DNA of 50,066 nt. Origin: Actinomycetota bacterium (GTDB taxonomy: Bacteria; Actinomycetota; Actinomycetes; S36-B12; CAIYMF01). The stretch spans positions 1-50,066 of the forward strand of contig WLRQ01000013.1 in NCBI GenBank assembly GCA_009697815.1, read 5' to 3'. Shown here piece after piece: positions 8,296 through 17,997 of this stretch. The notes below the pieces were generated by a model. That model worked only from the letters and a program-made list of their open reading frames with translations. It was not told the origin of the DNA and ran no database searches. The position numbers and the translations under genes are program-made. How positions within the stretch are numbered: the stretch's first letter is position 1; every line of letters begins with the position of its first letter.

Positions 8296-10359
8296 ATGCC
8301 TCCCACGACACGCAGAGCGTCCAGCGAGCCCGCCCCGGCCACGGCAAGCGCGGCTAAGAACGTCACGCCCTCGAGTAAGCGAGTGCGTCCACTCCCGATA
8401 AGGCCCGCGAGCATCGGCCGCTACGCGATTGAGGACATCGCGCCCGTCATCGCCCTCGGCACCCGACCGGTCAAGGCCGTGGTGGGCGAGGCGATCGTGA
8501 TCAGCGCCAACGTCTTCCGCGAGGGCCATGACGCCGTCGCCGCAACCGTCGTCCTACGCGGGCCCGACGGGCTGGTGAGGGCCACTCCCATGCGACCGGT
8601 CGACGTCGACCTCTGGGAAGCCGAGGTCACCGCCGACGCGATCGGGGCGTGGACGTTCACGATCGAGGCGTGGGGAGATCCCGTCACGACCTGGCGACAG
8701 CGCGCGCTCATCATGATTGCCGCGGATATCGATACCGAGCTCGAACTGCGCGAGGGCGCGATCATCCTCGACCGGGCACTGGGCGGACTCCCCCGCGGCG
8801 CAGGTCGTGCACCCGTCAAAGCCGCGATCGCTGCACTGCGCGACGTTCGCCGTCCGGCTCCCGCGCGGCTGGCCGTCGTCCTTGATCCCGCCGTGACCGA
8901 GATCCTCCAGCGTCATCCGCTGCGCGAGAACGTGACGGAATCCGGCACTTTCCCGTTGCTCGTCGAACGCGAGCGCGCGCTCGTCGGCAGCTGGTACGAG
9001 TTCTTCCCGCGCTCGGAAGGTGCCACCCTCGATCCACAGCGATCAGGCACCTTCCTCACCGCCGCCGAGCGACTTCCCGCCATCGCCTCGATGGGCTTCG
9101 ACGTCGTCTACCTCCCCCCGATCCACCCCATCGGCCGAATGCACCGCAAAGGCCCGAACAACACGCTCACACCAGGACCCGACGACCCGGGATCACCGTG
9201 GGCGATCGGATCGACGGAAGGTGGGCATGACAGCGTCCACCCCGACTTGGGCACCATGGACGACTTCCGCGCCTTCGTCACTCGCGCAGGCAATCTCGGG
9301 CTCGAGGTGGCACTCGACCTCGCACTGCAGTGCGCCCCGGACCACCCCTGGGTCAGCGAGCATCCCGACTGGTTCCTCCATCGCGCCGACGGCACGATCG
9401 CCTATGCGGAGAACCCGCCCAAGAAGTACCAGGACATCTATCCGCTCTACTTCGAAGATGACCCTGACGGGATCTTCGTCGAGGTTCTTCGCGTCGTGCG
9501 CCACTGGATCGGCTGCGGTGTCAGGATCTTCCGCGTCGACAATCCGCACACGAAGCCGGTGGCGTTCTGGGAGCGGCTGATCGCCACCGTCAATGCGTCG
9601 GACCCCGACGTCGTGTTCCTTGCCGAGGCGTTCACCCGGCCGGCCATGATGCGTCTGCTCGGCGAGATCGGGTTTCAGCAGTCCTACACCTACTTCACCT
9701 GGCGCAACGACAAGGCCGAAATCGAGGCCTACTCGCGTGAGCTCTCAGGGCCACTGGCCGCCTCGATGCGACCCAACCTGTTCGTCAATACGCCCGACAT
9801 CCTTCACGCCTACCTGCAGTACGGCGGTCCGGCGTCGTTCGCGATCCGAGCAACGCTCGCTGCCACGCTCTCGCCGACATGGGGTGTGTACTCAGGTTTC
9901 GAGCTCTTCGAGCATGTCGCGGCGAAGCCCGGTAGCGAGGAGTACGTCGACTCTGAGAAGTACGAGTACCGCCCCCGCGACTGGGACGCTGCGGCGGATT
10001 CGGGTGCGTCCCTCGCGCCTTACCTCACCCGTCTGAACCAGTGGCGCTCCGAGCATCCGGCACTGCGTCGCCTGCGCAACCTCCACTTCCATGCGAGCGA
10101 CAACGACAAGATCATCGTCTACAGCAAGCGTCAGGGCGACGACGTGATCCTCGTCGTCTGCACGCTCGACCCCTATGGAGCCCGCGAGGCTCTGCTTGAT
10201 CTCGACCTGCCCGCGCTCGGTCTCGAATGGGGCGAGAAGTTCGCCGCACGCGACCTCGCCAGCGGCGAGACATGGGTCTGGGGTCAGTCACCGTACGTCC
10301 GACTCGACCCGCACGACCATGTGGCCCATGTGGTTCACATAGGGCGCGGGGACTTCTGA
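8296..10359 (+). CDS. glgE: alpha-1,4-glucan:maltose-1-phosphate maltosyltransferase GlgE
   Basis: 687-residue GH13_3 enzyme that extends alpha-1,4-glucan by transferring maltosyl units from alpha-maltose-1-phosphate. Family hallmarks are [11 protein letters not shown] (373-383), [10 protein letters not shown] with the nucleophile Asp415, FLAEAFTRP with the acid/base Glu444, and [11 protein letters not shown]. The 29-residue spacing of Asp415 and Glu444 equals that of Asp394/Glu423 in the Streptomyces enzyme. The first 35 residues are low-complexity and may be disordered. No clear ribosome site precedes the ATG, but TACGCT lies eight bases upstream, so leaderless expression is possible. glgB follows one base after the stop. 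No treS, mak or glgM, which make the donor, lie in the window. Confidence 0.97.
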   Translation: MPPTTRRASSEPAPATASAAKNVTPSSKRVRPLPIRPASIGRYAIEDIAPVIALGTRPVKAVVGEAIVISANVFREGHDAVAATVVLRGPDGLVRATPMRPVDVDLWEAEVTADAIGAWTFTIEAWGDPVTTWRQRALIMIAADIDTELELREGAIILDRALGGLPRGAGRAPVKAAIAALRDVRRPAPARLAVVLDPAVTEILQRHPLRENVTESGTFPLLVERERALVGSWYEFFPRSEGATLDPQRSGTFLTAAERLPAIASMGFDVVYLPPIHPIGRMHRKGPNNTLTPGPDDPGSPWAIGSTEGGHDSVHPDLGTMDDFRAFVTRAGNLGLEVALDLALQCAPDHPWVSEHPDWFLHRADGTIAYAENPPKKYQDIYPLYFEDDPDGIFVEVLRVVRHWIGCGVRIFRVDNPHTKPVAFWERLIATVNASDPDVVFLAEAFTRPAMMRLLGEIGFQQSYTYFTWRNDKAEIEAYSRELSGPLAASMRPNLFVNTPDILHAYLQYGGPASFAIRATLAATLSPTWGVYSGFELFEHVAAKPGSEEYVDSEKYEYRPRDWDAAADSGASLAPYLTRLNQWRSEHPALRRLRNLHFHASDNDKIIVYSKRQGDDVILVVCTLDPYGAREALLDLDLPALGLEWGEKFAARDLASGETWVWGQSPYVRLDPHDHVAHVVHIGRGDF

Positions 10360-10360
10360 G

Positions 10361-12553
10361 ATGGCCGCCCGGCTCGCACCCGTCGCACCCGTCGCCACTG
10401 CCGAACTCGACCGCATGGTCGAGGGTCGCCATCATGATCCGCACTCGATCCTGGGGCCGCACCTGCACGAGGGAGCCGTTACCGTCCGGGCGCTCCGGCC
10501 GTTGGCCACCTCCGTCACCGTCGTCAGCCGCACCCCCGAAGGCGAGTTGCGACACGCCCTCACCCACGAGCACAGGGGTGTGTTCGCTGGAACCCTGGGC
10601 GTCACCGAGATCCCCGACTATCGCCTCGAGGTCACCTACGACGGCGAACCGCTACTGGTCGACGACCCCTACCGGTTCCTGCCCACCCTCGGAGAGATCG
10701 ATCTGCACCTGATTTCCGAAGGACGACACGAGAGTCTCTGGACGGTGCTCGGGGCTCACGAGCACCGCTACGACTCAGAGTTCGACGAGGTCCGCGGCAC
10801 ATCTTTCGCGGTCTGGGCACCCGCGGCCCAGGGTGTACGCCTCGTGGGTGACGTCAATCATTGGGACGGCACCGGCAGCCCCTTGCGCTCACTGGGCTCG
10901 AGCGGCGTGTGGGAACTCTTCATGCCGGGGCTCACCGCCGGCGCTCGGTACAAGTTCGACGTTCTGGGGCGTGACGGCACGTGGCGCACCAAGGCCGACC
11001 CCCTCGCGCGGCACACCGAAATCCCTCCGGCCACCGCGTCGGTCGTGTACACCTCGACGTACTCATGGGGTGACTCCGCATGGCTCGATGCCCGCGCGAG
11101 CCGCGATGTGGGGAACTCCGCGATGTCCACGTACGAAGTTCATCTGGGCTCGTGGCGACCAGGGCTCGACTACTTGCGGCTCGCCGACGAACTCACCTCG
11201 TACGTCACCGAACTCGGCTTCACGCATGTCGAACTGATGCCCGTTATGGAGCACCCCTACGTGCCCAGTTGGGGTTACCAGGTCACGTCGTACTACGCCC
11301 CCACGTCGCGGTTCGGCTCCCCGGACGAGTTCCGTCACCTCATCGACCGGCTGCATCAGGCAGGGATCGGGGTGATCCTCGACTGGGTGCCCGGGCACTT
11401 CCCCAAGGACGACTGGGCACTCGCACGTTTTGACGGCACGCCTCTCTACGAGCATGCCGATCCGCGTAGGGGTGAGCAGCCAGAGTGGGGCACCTACATC
11501 TTCGACTTCGGCCGACGCGAGGTGCGCAACTTCCTCGTCGCGAATGCCTGTTACTGGCTCGAGGAGTTCCATGTCGATGGGCTACGGGTCGATGCCGTGG
11601 CCTCCATGCTCTATCTGGACTATGCGCGAGAGGACGGTGAGTGGACGCCGAATATCCATGGCGGGCGCGAGAATCTCGATGCAGTGGCCTTCATCCAGGA
11701 GACGAACGCCACCGCGTACAAGCGCTCACCCGGCATCGTCATGATCGCCGAGGAATCCACCGCATGGCCCGGCGTCACCACGCCCACGGACCTCGGCGGG
11801 CTCGGCTACGGGCTGAAGTGGAACATGGGGTGGATGAACGACACCCTCCACTACGTCACACGCGAACCGGTGCACCGTCAGTGGCATCACAGCGAGATGA
11901 CCTTCTCGCTCATGTACGCCTGGACGGAGAGGTTCTGTCTGCCCATCAGCCATGACGAGGTCGTGCACGGCAAGGGATCCCTCATCGGCAAGATGCCCGG
12001 CGACCGATGGCAGCAACTGGCCAATGTGCGCACCTACCTCGCCTTCATGTGGGCCCACCCCGGCAAGCAGCTGCTGTTCATGGGCTCGGAGATCGGGCAG
12101 TACGCCGAGTGGAGCGAATCACGAGGCCTGGACTGGTGGCTGCTGGAGAACGCCGATCATCTCGGCGTCCAGAGATGCGTCGCCGACCTCAACCGCGTGT
12201 ATCGGAAGACACCGGCCCTATGGAGCCGCGATAACGAACCCGACGGATTTGACTGGCTCGACGCTGACGACTCCGCCGGAAACACGCTGTCCTGGCTGCG
12301 ATGGGGGCACGACGCCTCGGTCGTCGCCTGCATCGCGAACTTCGGTGGCGGCCCCCACGAAAACTACCGAGTGGGGCTGCCGTTCGGCGGAACCTGGAAC
12401 GAGATCCTCAACACCGACGCCGAGGTCTACGGGGGTTCCGGCGTCGGCAACCTTGGGGCCGTCGTCGCAGAGCACGTTCCCTGGAACGGCCGACCGTTCT
12501 CCGCCCTGATCAGGGTGCCACCGCTCGGTGCGCTCTGGCTGCAGCCGGCCTGA
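10361..12553 (+). CDS. glgB: 1,4-alpha-glucan branching enzyme GlgB
   Basis: 730-residue GH13_9 branching enzyme that cuts an alpha-1,4 chain and re-attaches it by an alpha-1,6 bond. Two N-terminal beta-sandwich modules (about 20-110 and a CBM48 at about 145-235) precede the barrel. Catalytic motifs are [11 protein letters not shown] with the nucleophile Asp411, and [10 protein letters not shown] with the acid/base Glu464. Their 53-residue spacing matches Asp405/Glu458 of E. coli. [14 protein letters not shown] supplies the transition-state His-Asp. The ATG lies one base after the glgE stop, so the two are translationally coupled. Together they build branched alpha-glucan by the GlgE route. 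A 17-bp hairpin follows the stop and should end the operon. Confidence 0.97.
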   Translation: MAARLAPVAPVATAELDRMVEGRHHDPHSILGPHLHEGAVTVRALRPLATSVTVVSRTPEGELRHALTHEHRGVFAGTLGVTEIPDYRLEVTYDGEPLLVDDPYRFLPTLGEIDLHLISEGRHESLWTVLGAHEHRYDSEFDEVRGTSFAVWAPAAQGVRLVGDVNHWDGTGSPLRSLGSSGVWELFMPGLTAGARYKFDVLGRDGTWRTKADPLARHTEIPPATASVVYTSTYSWGDSAWLDARASRDVGNSAMSTYEVHLGSWRPGLDYLRLADELTSYVTELGFTHVELMPVMEHPYVPSWGYQVTSYYAPTSRFGSPDEFRHLIDRLHQAGIGVILDWVPGHFPKDDWALARFDGTPLYEHADPRRGEQPEWGTYIFDFGRREVRNFLVANACYWLEEFHVDGLRVDAVASMLYLDYAREDGEWTPNIHGGRENLDAVAFIQETNATAYKRSPGIVMIAEESTAWPGVTTPTDLGGLGYGLKWNMGWMNDTLHYVTREPVHRQWHHSEMTFSLMYAWTERFCLPISHDEVVHGKGSLIGKMPGDRWQQLANVRTYLAFMWAHPGKQLLFMGSEIGQYAEWSESRGLDWWLLENADHLGVQRCVADLNRVYRKTPALWSRDNEPDGFDWLDADDSAGNTLSWLRWGHDASVVACIANFGGGPHENYRVGLPFGGTWNEILNTDAEVYGGSGVGNLGAVVAEHVPWNGRPFSALIRVPPLGALWLQPA

Positions 12554-12574
12554 GGGCTCGGGACGTTCACCACG

Positions 12575-12613
12575 AACATGGGGCCCGGTCCTTCGTGGAC
12601 CGGGCCCCATGTT
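12575..12613. terminator. bidirectional hairpin between glgB and the convergent DoxX-like gene
   Basis: A perfect 17-bp inverted repeat (12575-12591 with 12597-12613) closes a TTCGT loop. It lies between the stop of glgB and the stop of the convergent gene. No long T-tract is present, but stem strength and position make this a confident bidirectional terminator. Confidence 0.85.
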
Positions 12614-12625
12614 GGTGCCCGTCGA

Positions 12626-13042
12626 TCAGAGCGAGAACAGCGGTCCGGTGATCGTCCAGCCGACATGGGCTCCGGCAGAGGCGAAGAGAAGGAAGAAGGC
12701 AAGCGCGCCGCCGATGAGCGCGATGTTCTTGTTGAATGCCGTCATCTCGGTCATGCGCGTGGTGGGGTCGGTTTCCTTCCAGAACGCATGCATGAACACG
12801 TTGATCCCGATCACCATGACGACGATGAGAAGGGCGCCGAGGTCCCCGTAGATGCCTAGGAGCACCGAAAGCCCGCCGATGCCGATCCCGAGTCCGGAAA
12901 GGATCACACCGGCCTTGCCGCCGGGAGCACTCTTGTATTCGACGTACTGAGCCATGGCATCGACCTTGGTGAGGTGGCCGATCGCGCCGATGAGAAACAT
13001 CGCCGAAAAGGCGATGCGGGCGATCAGGAAGATCGTGTTCAC
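12626..13042 (-). CDS. DoxX-family integral membrane protein
   Basis: 138-residue protein with four predicted transmembrane helices, roughly residues 3-22, 46-66, 68-90 and 108-130. The opening pattern IARIAFSAMFLIGAIGHLT is typical of the DoxX/DoxD-like superfamily. The biochemical role of most DoxX proteins is unknown; some act in oxidative-stress or quinone-linked membrane complexes. The start chosen is a GTG with GGAG seven to eight bases upstream. A longer reading with 44 more residues lacks family similarity and would cross the promoter region. An unusually AT-rich palindrome overlapping a TATAGT box lies about 40 bp upstream and suggests control by a repressor. The gene is divergent from agmatine deiminase. 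Confidence 0.82.
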   Translation of the reverse strand: MNTIFLIARIAFSAMFLIGAIGHLTKVDAMAQYVEYKSAPGGKAGVILSGLGIGIGGLSVLLGIYGDLGALLIVVMVIGINVFMHAFWKETDPTTRMTEMTAFNKNIALIGGALAFFLLFASAGAHVGWTITGPLFSL

Positions 13043-13083
13043 GGGTTCTCCGGGGGGGTGAGGGTGCCTCGCGTCGAGGCAAT

Positions 13084-13106
13084 TAGTTGAATAATCAATT
13101 ACTATA
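13084..13106 (-). promoter_or_regulatory. MarR-like operator overlapping a TATAGT -10 box
   Basis: TAGTTGA-ATAA-TCAATTA (13084-13101) is an inverted repeat with one mismatched pair, in an AT-rich island inside GC-rich DNA. Its TTGA/TCAA arms resemble MarR-family operators. On the minus strand TATAGT (13101-13106) would be the -10 of the DoxX-like gene, placing the transcription start inside the palindrome. No convincing -35 was found and no regulator gene is adjacent. Confidence 0.45.
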
Positions 13107-13183
13107 CACCCCGTGGCCCCCTGAACGTGGCAGGGCGGGCCGCGACTCCTGCGTGTCGCTCGTGAACATGACACGCTGGCGCC

Positions 13184-14281
13184 ATGTCCTCGGGCCTCAC
13201 CTCAACCCCCGCCGCGGACGGGTTCTCGATGCCTGCGGAGTGGGCAGCTCATGCCGGCTGCTTCCTCATCTGGCCAGAGCGCAGCGACAATTGGCGCGAG
13301 GGCGCGACGCCTGCGCAACAGGCGTGGGTAGCACTCGTCGAGGCGATCTCCACTACCGAAGCGGTCACGGTGCTGGTCTCCACCCGACAGCACGACTCCG
13401 CCAGGCGCCTGCTTCCCACCCATGTTCGCCTGGTCGAGATGGCGACGGACGATGCATGGGTGCGCGACACCGGGCCCACTTTCGTCACGAACCCTGCAGG
13501 CGAGATCCGAGGTGTGTGCTGGGGTTTCAACGCCTGGGGCGGACTCCTGGGCGGGCTCTACTTTCCCTGGGACGCTGATGCTCTCGTCGGCCGGACGATC
13601 TGCGATCTCGAGCGAACGCCGCATTATCGGCCTGACCTCATCCTCGAGGGTGGGTCAATCGAGGTCGACGGCGTCGGAACCGTGCTCACCACCGAGGAAT
13701 GCCTGCTCAATCCCAACCGCAACCCCCACCTGAGTCGGGATCAGATCGAGCAGTTCCTGCACTCCCATCTGGGAACCTCGAAGGTGATCTGGCTGCCACG
13801 AGGCGTGTACCTGGACGAGACGGACGGTCACATCGACAACCTCGCGCGGTTCGCCTCCCCGGGCGTCGTGATGCTGACCTGGACCGACGATATCGACGAT
13901 CCGCAGTACGCGCGCTCGACCGAGGCCCTTGACGTCCTGCAGCGCTCCACGGACGCCACCGGTCGCGCACTCACCGTGGTGAAGATCCACCAGCCCGGCC
14001 CTCTCACCCTCACCGAGACCGAGGCGAACGGAGTCGATGCCGTCGCCGGATCTCAGCCGCGGGTCGCGGGCGCGAGGCTCGCCGGCTCCTATGTCAATTC
14101 CTACATCGGGAACGGAATCGTCGTACTACCCGTGTTCGACGATCCGCACGATGCGGCCGCGATCGCGAACTACGAGAACCTCTTCCCCAACCGCCAGGTG
14201 ATCACCGTGCCTGGACGGGAGATCCTGCTCGGCGGGGGCAACGTTCATTGCATCACCCAGCAACTGCCCGCCCACCTCTGA
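13184..14281 (+). CDS. aguA: agmatine deiminase
   Basis: 365-residue member of the peptidyl-arginine-deiminase superfamily. It converts agmatine to N-carbamoylputrescine and ammonia, opening a polyamine route from arginine. Conserved elements are MPAEWAAHAGCFLIWPER near the start, DDAWVRDTGPTF, LILEGGSIEVDGVGT, YLDETDGHIDN, and the terminal GGGNVHCITQQ containing the nucleophile Cys356. The start ATG has no clear ribosome site. Family members often begin at the MPAEW methionine (residue 16), so the first 15 residues are uncertain. N-carbamoylputrescine amidohydrolase (aguB), the usual partner, is not nearby. Ammonia and carbamoyl products would link loosely to the urease-like genes 2 kb downstream, but this is only proximity. 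Confidence 0.92.
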   Translation: MSSGLTSTPAADGFSMPAEWAAHAGCFLIWPERSDNWREGATPAQQAWVALVEAISTTEAVTVLVSTRQHDSARRLLPTHVRLVEMATDDAWVRDTGPTFVTNPAGEIRGVCWGFNAWGGLLGGLYFPWDADALVGRTICDLERTPHYRPDLILEGGSIEVDGVGTVLTTEECLLNPNRNPHLSRDQIEQFLHSHLGTSKVIWLPRGVYLDETDGHIDNLARFASPGVVMLTWTDDIDDPQYARSTEALDVLQRSTDATGRALTVVKIHQPGPLTLTETEANGVDAVAGSQPRVAGARLAGSYVNSYIGNGIVVLPVFDDPHDAAAIANYENLFPNRQVITVPGREILLGGGNVHCITQQLPAHL

Positions 14282-14315
14282 CACAATCGGAGGCGACAGG
14301 AAGGACGTGCGCGCG

Positions 14316-15284
14316 ATGAGCGGGAACACCACGCGCGCGCCCCTCCCGGCCCATCCAAAATTGGCGAAGTACGCCTGGCTCTCGATCGCGGCAGCGCTCG
14401 TCACGATCGCGCTGAAGTCCGGCGCCTATCTCGTCACAGGCTCGGTGGGCCTGCTGTCCGACGCCGCTGAGTCGGTGGTCAACCTCGTCGCGGCGATCAT
14501 CGCGCTCATTGCCCTCACGGTGGCGGCGCGACCTGCCGACGAGAAGCACCACTACGGCCACGGCAAGGCGGAGTACTTCTCCGCGGCCATCGAAGGCTTG
14601 ATGATCTTTGTCGCCGCTGCGGTCATCCTCGTGACCGCCATCCAGCGCCTGATCCACCCGCAAGCGCTCGAGAGCCTGGGGATCGGCCTGGCAATCTCGC
14701 TTGTCGCCACCGCCGTCAACAGCGCAGTGGGGGTGCTGCTGATCCGGGTCGGCCGACAGCACAGATCAGCCACCCTCACCGCCGACGGCAAGCACCTCAT
14801 GACCGATGTGTGGACCTCCGTCGGGGTGGTTGTCGGAGTGCTCCTCGTGGCCATCACCGGTTGGCTCCCCCTCGACGCGATTGTGGCCATCGCCGTCGCG
14901 TTGAACATTCTTGTCACCGGCACCCGGCTGGTCGTCTCGTCGACGTCCTCGCTGTTGGACGCCGCGCTGTCCCCCAAGGACGTTGCACTCGTGACTGAGG
15001 TGCTCGATCGCCATCGCAGCGACGATGTCGACTTCCACGGCCTCCAGACCCGCGAGAGCGGGCGCACCAGATTCGTCACGTTCCACGTCTTGGTCCCCGG
15101 TGCGTGGCCCGTACAACGTGCACACGATCTAGTCGAGATGATCGAGGCACAGGTGCGCGAGGTGCTCGAGGGCTCGTACGTCACCACGCATATCGAGCCG
15201 CGCGAGGACGAACGGTCCTACGAGGACTTCACATTCGACGGCATCGCCACCCCCGATCCGAAGCCGCGCGATCCAGCGACGTGA
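14316..15284 (+). CDS. cation diffusion facilitator (CDF) family transporter
   Basis: 322-residue inner-membrane metal/proton antiporter with the CDF layout: six transmembrane helices (about 15-205) and a cytoplasmic ferredoxin-like C-terminal domain (about 215-305). Helix 5 has the canonical metal motif HxxxD in ADGKHLMTD. Helix 2 reads DAAESVVN where zinc and iron CDF proteins normally have HxxxD or DxxxD, so the transported metal cannot be inferred from zinc models. A His-rich loop, EKHHYGHGKAEY, follows helix 2. AGGAAGG lies about eleven bases before the ATG at 14316; an upstream GTG at 14307 is an alternative. It starts 34 bp after agmatine deiminase and converges with the thioredoxin-TPR gene. 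Confidence 0.88.
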   Translation: MSGNTTRAPLPAHPKLAKYAWLSIAAALVTIALKSGAYLVTGSVGLLSDAAESVVNLVAAIIALIALTVAARPADEKHHYGHGKAEYFSAAIEGLMIFVAAAVILVTAIQRLIHPQALESLGIGLAISLVATAVNSAVGVLLIRVGRQHRSATLTADGKHLMTDVWTSVGVVVGVLLVAITGWLPLDAIVAIAVALNILVTGTRLVVSSTSSLLDAALSPKDVALVTEVLDRHRSDDVDFHGLQTRESGRTRFVTFHVLVPGAWPVQRAHDLVEMIEAQVREVLEGSYVTTHIEPREDERSYEDFTFDGIATPDPKPRDPAT

Positions 15285-15304
15285 GCAAGATCTGCCAGGC
15301 GGTA

Positions 15305-16255
15305 TCAGAAGAGCGCGTTGGCCAGTGACATCCGGGCCTTCACCACGCGGGGATCGGAATCCCCGACGAGGGCAAACAGCCCAAGAACGTGGGTTCGCGC
15401 GGCCGAGCGCTCGGCGCCCGATGTCCGTCTCACCAGGTCGATGATCCGAGCGAACGCCTCGTCGACCTGGCCTCCGAGCAGCTCGAGATCCGCCGCAAGT
15501 GCCTGTGAAGGCAGAGAGTCAGGCTCGGCCGCTGCGGCCGCTACGGCGGCAGCGGGGTCTACCCCGTCAGTGCGTCGCAGGAGTGCGACCTGTGCCAGCC
15601 CCGCGATCGCATCCGCGTCGCCGGGCGTCGATGCGAGCACGACGCGGTAGGCATTCTCTGCGGCGTCCCAGTCGCCCGCCTCGATCGCGTCGTACGCCGC
15701 GTCGAACCCGGGGTCGCCGTCAGGCTCGCCTTCGGCCTCCGGCTCAACGACTCCCGCCGGGGTCACAATCCCAGTGACACCGTTGGCTGTGGCAACGCGT
15801 ACCAACTCAGCGAGGTACTCGCGCACCTGGGCCTCCGGCAGCGCGCCCTGGAACAGAGGCATCGGCTGACCCTTGATCACCGCGAATACTGCGGGGATCG
15901 ACTGCACATCGAACGCCTGGGCGACCCGCGGGTTCGCATCGACGTCAACCTTGGCCAGGAGCCAGGACCCCGCGCCCTCGGCGGCGAGTCGCTCGAGGAC
16001 GGGCGAGAGGGCCTTGCACGGTTGGCACCATTCAGCCCAGAGGTCGACAACAACGGGCACCTGGAAAGAACGGTCCAGGACGGCAGTCTGGAAGTCGGCC
16101 TCGTTGACGTCGATCACCAGCGCCGCCGGGGGTGGAACAGCTCCCGAGGCTATCCGCTCCTGGGAGGCGGCCTGCGCCTGTCGTGCGGCGGCGACCGCCG
16201 CAAGATCGACGGCTCCGCGCATCGGGACCTTGGACGGCGGAATCGGCATGCTCAC
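15305..16255 (-). CDS. cnoX: thioredoxin domain protein with C-terminal TPR (CnoX/YbbN-like)
   Basis: 316 residues. A thioredoxin fold (about 45-155) carries a complete CxxC active site, WCQPC at 76-80, and a cis-proline segment QSIPAVF. An alpha-helical tetratricopeptide-like region (about 185-316) follows. This is the architecture of E. coli CnoX/YbbN, a chaperedoxin that protects substrates of GroEL and DnaK from over-oxidation. Mycobacterial Rv1324 is the positional and architectural counterpart. Unlike E. coli CnoX, which lacks a catalytic CxxC, this protein should be redox-active. It lies 71 bp after ureC in the same direction and may share its transcript. The start ATG region has AGGATGAGG upstream. 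Confidence 0.88.
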   Translation of the reverse strand: MSMPIPPSKVPMRGAVDLAAVAAARQAQAASQERIASGAVPPPAALVIDVNEADFQTAVLDRSFQVPVVVDLWAEWCQPCKALSPVLERLAAEGAGSWLLAKVDVDANPRVAQAFDVQSIPAVFAVIKGQPMPLFQGALPEAQVREYLAELVRVATANGVTGIVTPAGVVEPEAEGEPDGDPGFDAAYDAIEAGDWDAAENAYRVVLASTPGDADAIAGLAQVALLRRTDGVDPAAAVAAAAAEPDSLPSQALAADLELLGGQVDEAFARIIDLVRRTSGAERSAARTHVLGLFALVGDSDPRVVKARMSLANALF

Positions 16256-16326
16256 AACCTCATCCTGCCACTGCCCCCGGGGTCGTAGGCACGTTGCGGG
16301 TCACGCACCCGTATCAGGAGCCATCG

Positions 16327-17997
16327 TCACAGGAAGTAGAGGCGAGACAGCGGCACACGATCAACCGGGTCCATCGACAGTGCCTCACCATCGAGTCGCA
16401 CCACGGCGCCCAGCGGGTCGACCTCGACGAGGGCGCTCGCGCGGTGGCGCACCATCGAGGAAAGCCTGACCTCGCGGCATCCCCGCACGGCAACCCTGCG
16501 ACGACGGGTCGGGAAGACATCCTCCCCGGACTCGACTGCGGCGCTATTGGTGAACAGCACCGCAAGGTCGACAGCCGCGCCGCCGATACCCCCGAACTGG
16601 GCGGCGATCTGCCTGGGCTCGGCGTTATCGACCACTGCATTGGGATCGCCGACCGTGCCCCAGGCGGGGAGTCCGGACTTGAGGACGAGATAGGGCTTGG
16701 CGCCGAACGAGGCCGGTGACCACAACACGATGTCGGCCATGAGACCCGGAAGGAGGGAGCCGACCTCATGCGAAAGTCCGTGTGCGAGTGCGGGATTCAC
16801 AGTGAGCTTCGCGAGGTAGCGAAGGACGCGCTCGTTGTCGTGTGGTGCCTCGTCGTCGACGGGCTTGAGCACCGCGGCGAGCTGGAAGGTGCGACGCACG
16901 GTCTCCCCCGCACGTCCCATGCCCTGGGCGTCACTCGACGTGATCGGGATGACGCCGCGATCGTGCAGGACGTTCTCCCCTGCCATCGTGGCCGCTCTGA
17001 CCCGTGCGCGCACTATGTCAGCGTCACCGGGTAGGTCTGCCTTGAGTGCGTGCACATTCATGATCATCGCGAAGTGTTCGGCCACTGCATCGCGCCCGAA
17101 AGGCAGGGTGGGATTCGTCGACGACGCGATCACGTGAGGTACCCCGGCCAGGCGCAGCACATCCGGTGTGTGGCCACCGCCGCACCCCTCGACGTGGAAG
17201 GCGTGGAATACCCGCCCGTCGGACACCGCCAGCGTGTCCTGGACCGAGAGCCCCTCATTGAGCCCGTCCGTGTGCACCGCGACCTGGACGTCGAACTCCT
17301 CGGCAAGGGTCAGGCAGGTGTCCAGGGATCGCAGATGGGCACCTGTGTCCTCGTGAACTTTGAAGCCGCACACCCCGGCCTCAATGCCCTCGATCATGGG
17401 GGCACGCCGCGATGCTGACCCTCGACCCAGAAGCCCCACATTGATCGGATACGCGTCGAACGCCGCGTATGCCGCGCGCAGCGGACCTGCGGCATTCACC
17501 CCAACCCCCCAGAACGGGCCGAACTCCTGTCCGATGACGGTCGTGACCCCGGATGCGAGTGCGGCCTCCATCACCCGCGGGGACAGCAGATGCACATGGG
17601 TATCGACCGCGCCGGCGGTGGCAATCAGGCCTTCGCCGTTGATGACGACGGTCCCTGTCCCCACGATCACCTCGATCCCGTCGCCGGTATCGGGATTGCC
17701 CGCACGGCCAATGGCACTGATGCGACCGCCAGAAATCCCGATGCTCGCCGTGCGGACCCCGAGGACCGCATCGAGGATGAGGACGTTCGTGATGACGACA
17801 TCGCACGACTGGCGGCTAGTCACCGCACGTAGACCAATGCCGTCGCGACCTGTCTTACCGAAGCCGAGCAAGAACTCGTCATCGACGGGCTGGCTGTGCT
17901 TCTCGACCTGGACGACCAGGCCGGTATCGCCGAGACGGATTCGGTCGCCGCTGCGAGGCCCGTACACCTGTGGCTGCGCGTGACGGTCGGTGGTCAC
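16327..17997 (-). CDS. ureC: urease alpha-subunit homologue (divergent UreC)
   Basis: 556 residues, slightly shorter than the usual 567-572. Nickel-centre ligands align with Klebsiella urease: His134/His136 in THVH, the carbamylated lysine Lys213 (GFKVHED), His242, His268 (HAFHVEG) and Asp356 (TSSD). The flap histidine His316 is kept. Two differences stand out. The flap cysteine (Cys319 in Klebsiella) is Val315 in MNVHALK. The conserved GGGTGPAxGTxATTCTPG segment is replaced by GQEFGPFWGVGVNAAGP (156-172). Canonical urease hydrolyses urea to ammonia and carbamate in a trimer of UreABC. Here metal binding is likely and urea hydrolysis uncertain. The GTG start overlaps the ureAB stop by four bases. 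No ureD, E, F or G gene lies in the window. Confidence 0.88.
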   Translation of the reverse strand: MTTDRHAQPQVYGPRSGDRIRLGDTGLVVQVEKHSQPVDDEFLLGFGKTGRDGIGLRAVTSRQSCDVVITNVLILDAVLGVRTASIGISGGRISAIGRAGNPDTGDGIEVIVGTGTVVINGEGLIATAGAVDTHVHLLSPRVMEAALASGVTTVIGQEFGPFWGVGVNAAGPLRAAYAAFDAYPINVGLLGRGSASRRAPMIEGIEAGVCGFKVHEDTGAHLRSLDTCLTLAEEFDVQVAVHTDGLNEGLSVQDTLAVSDGRVFHAFHVEGCGGGHTPDVLRLAGVPHVIASSTNPTLPFGRDAVAEHFAMIMNVHALKADLPGDADIVRARVRAATMAGENVLHDRGVIPITSSDAQGMGRAGETVRRTFQLAAVLKPVDDEAPHDNERVLRYLAKLTVNPALAHGLSHEVGSLLPGLMADIVLWSPASFGAKPYLVLKSGLPAWGTVGDPNAVVDNAEPRQIAAQFGGIGGAAVDLAVLFTNSAAVESGEDVFPTRRRRVAVRGCREVRLSSMVRHRASALVEVDPLGAVVRLDGEALSMDPVDRVPLSRLYFL

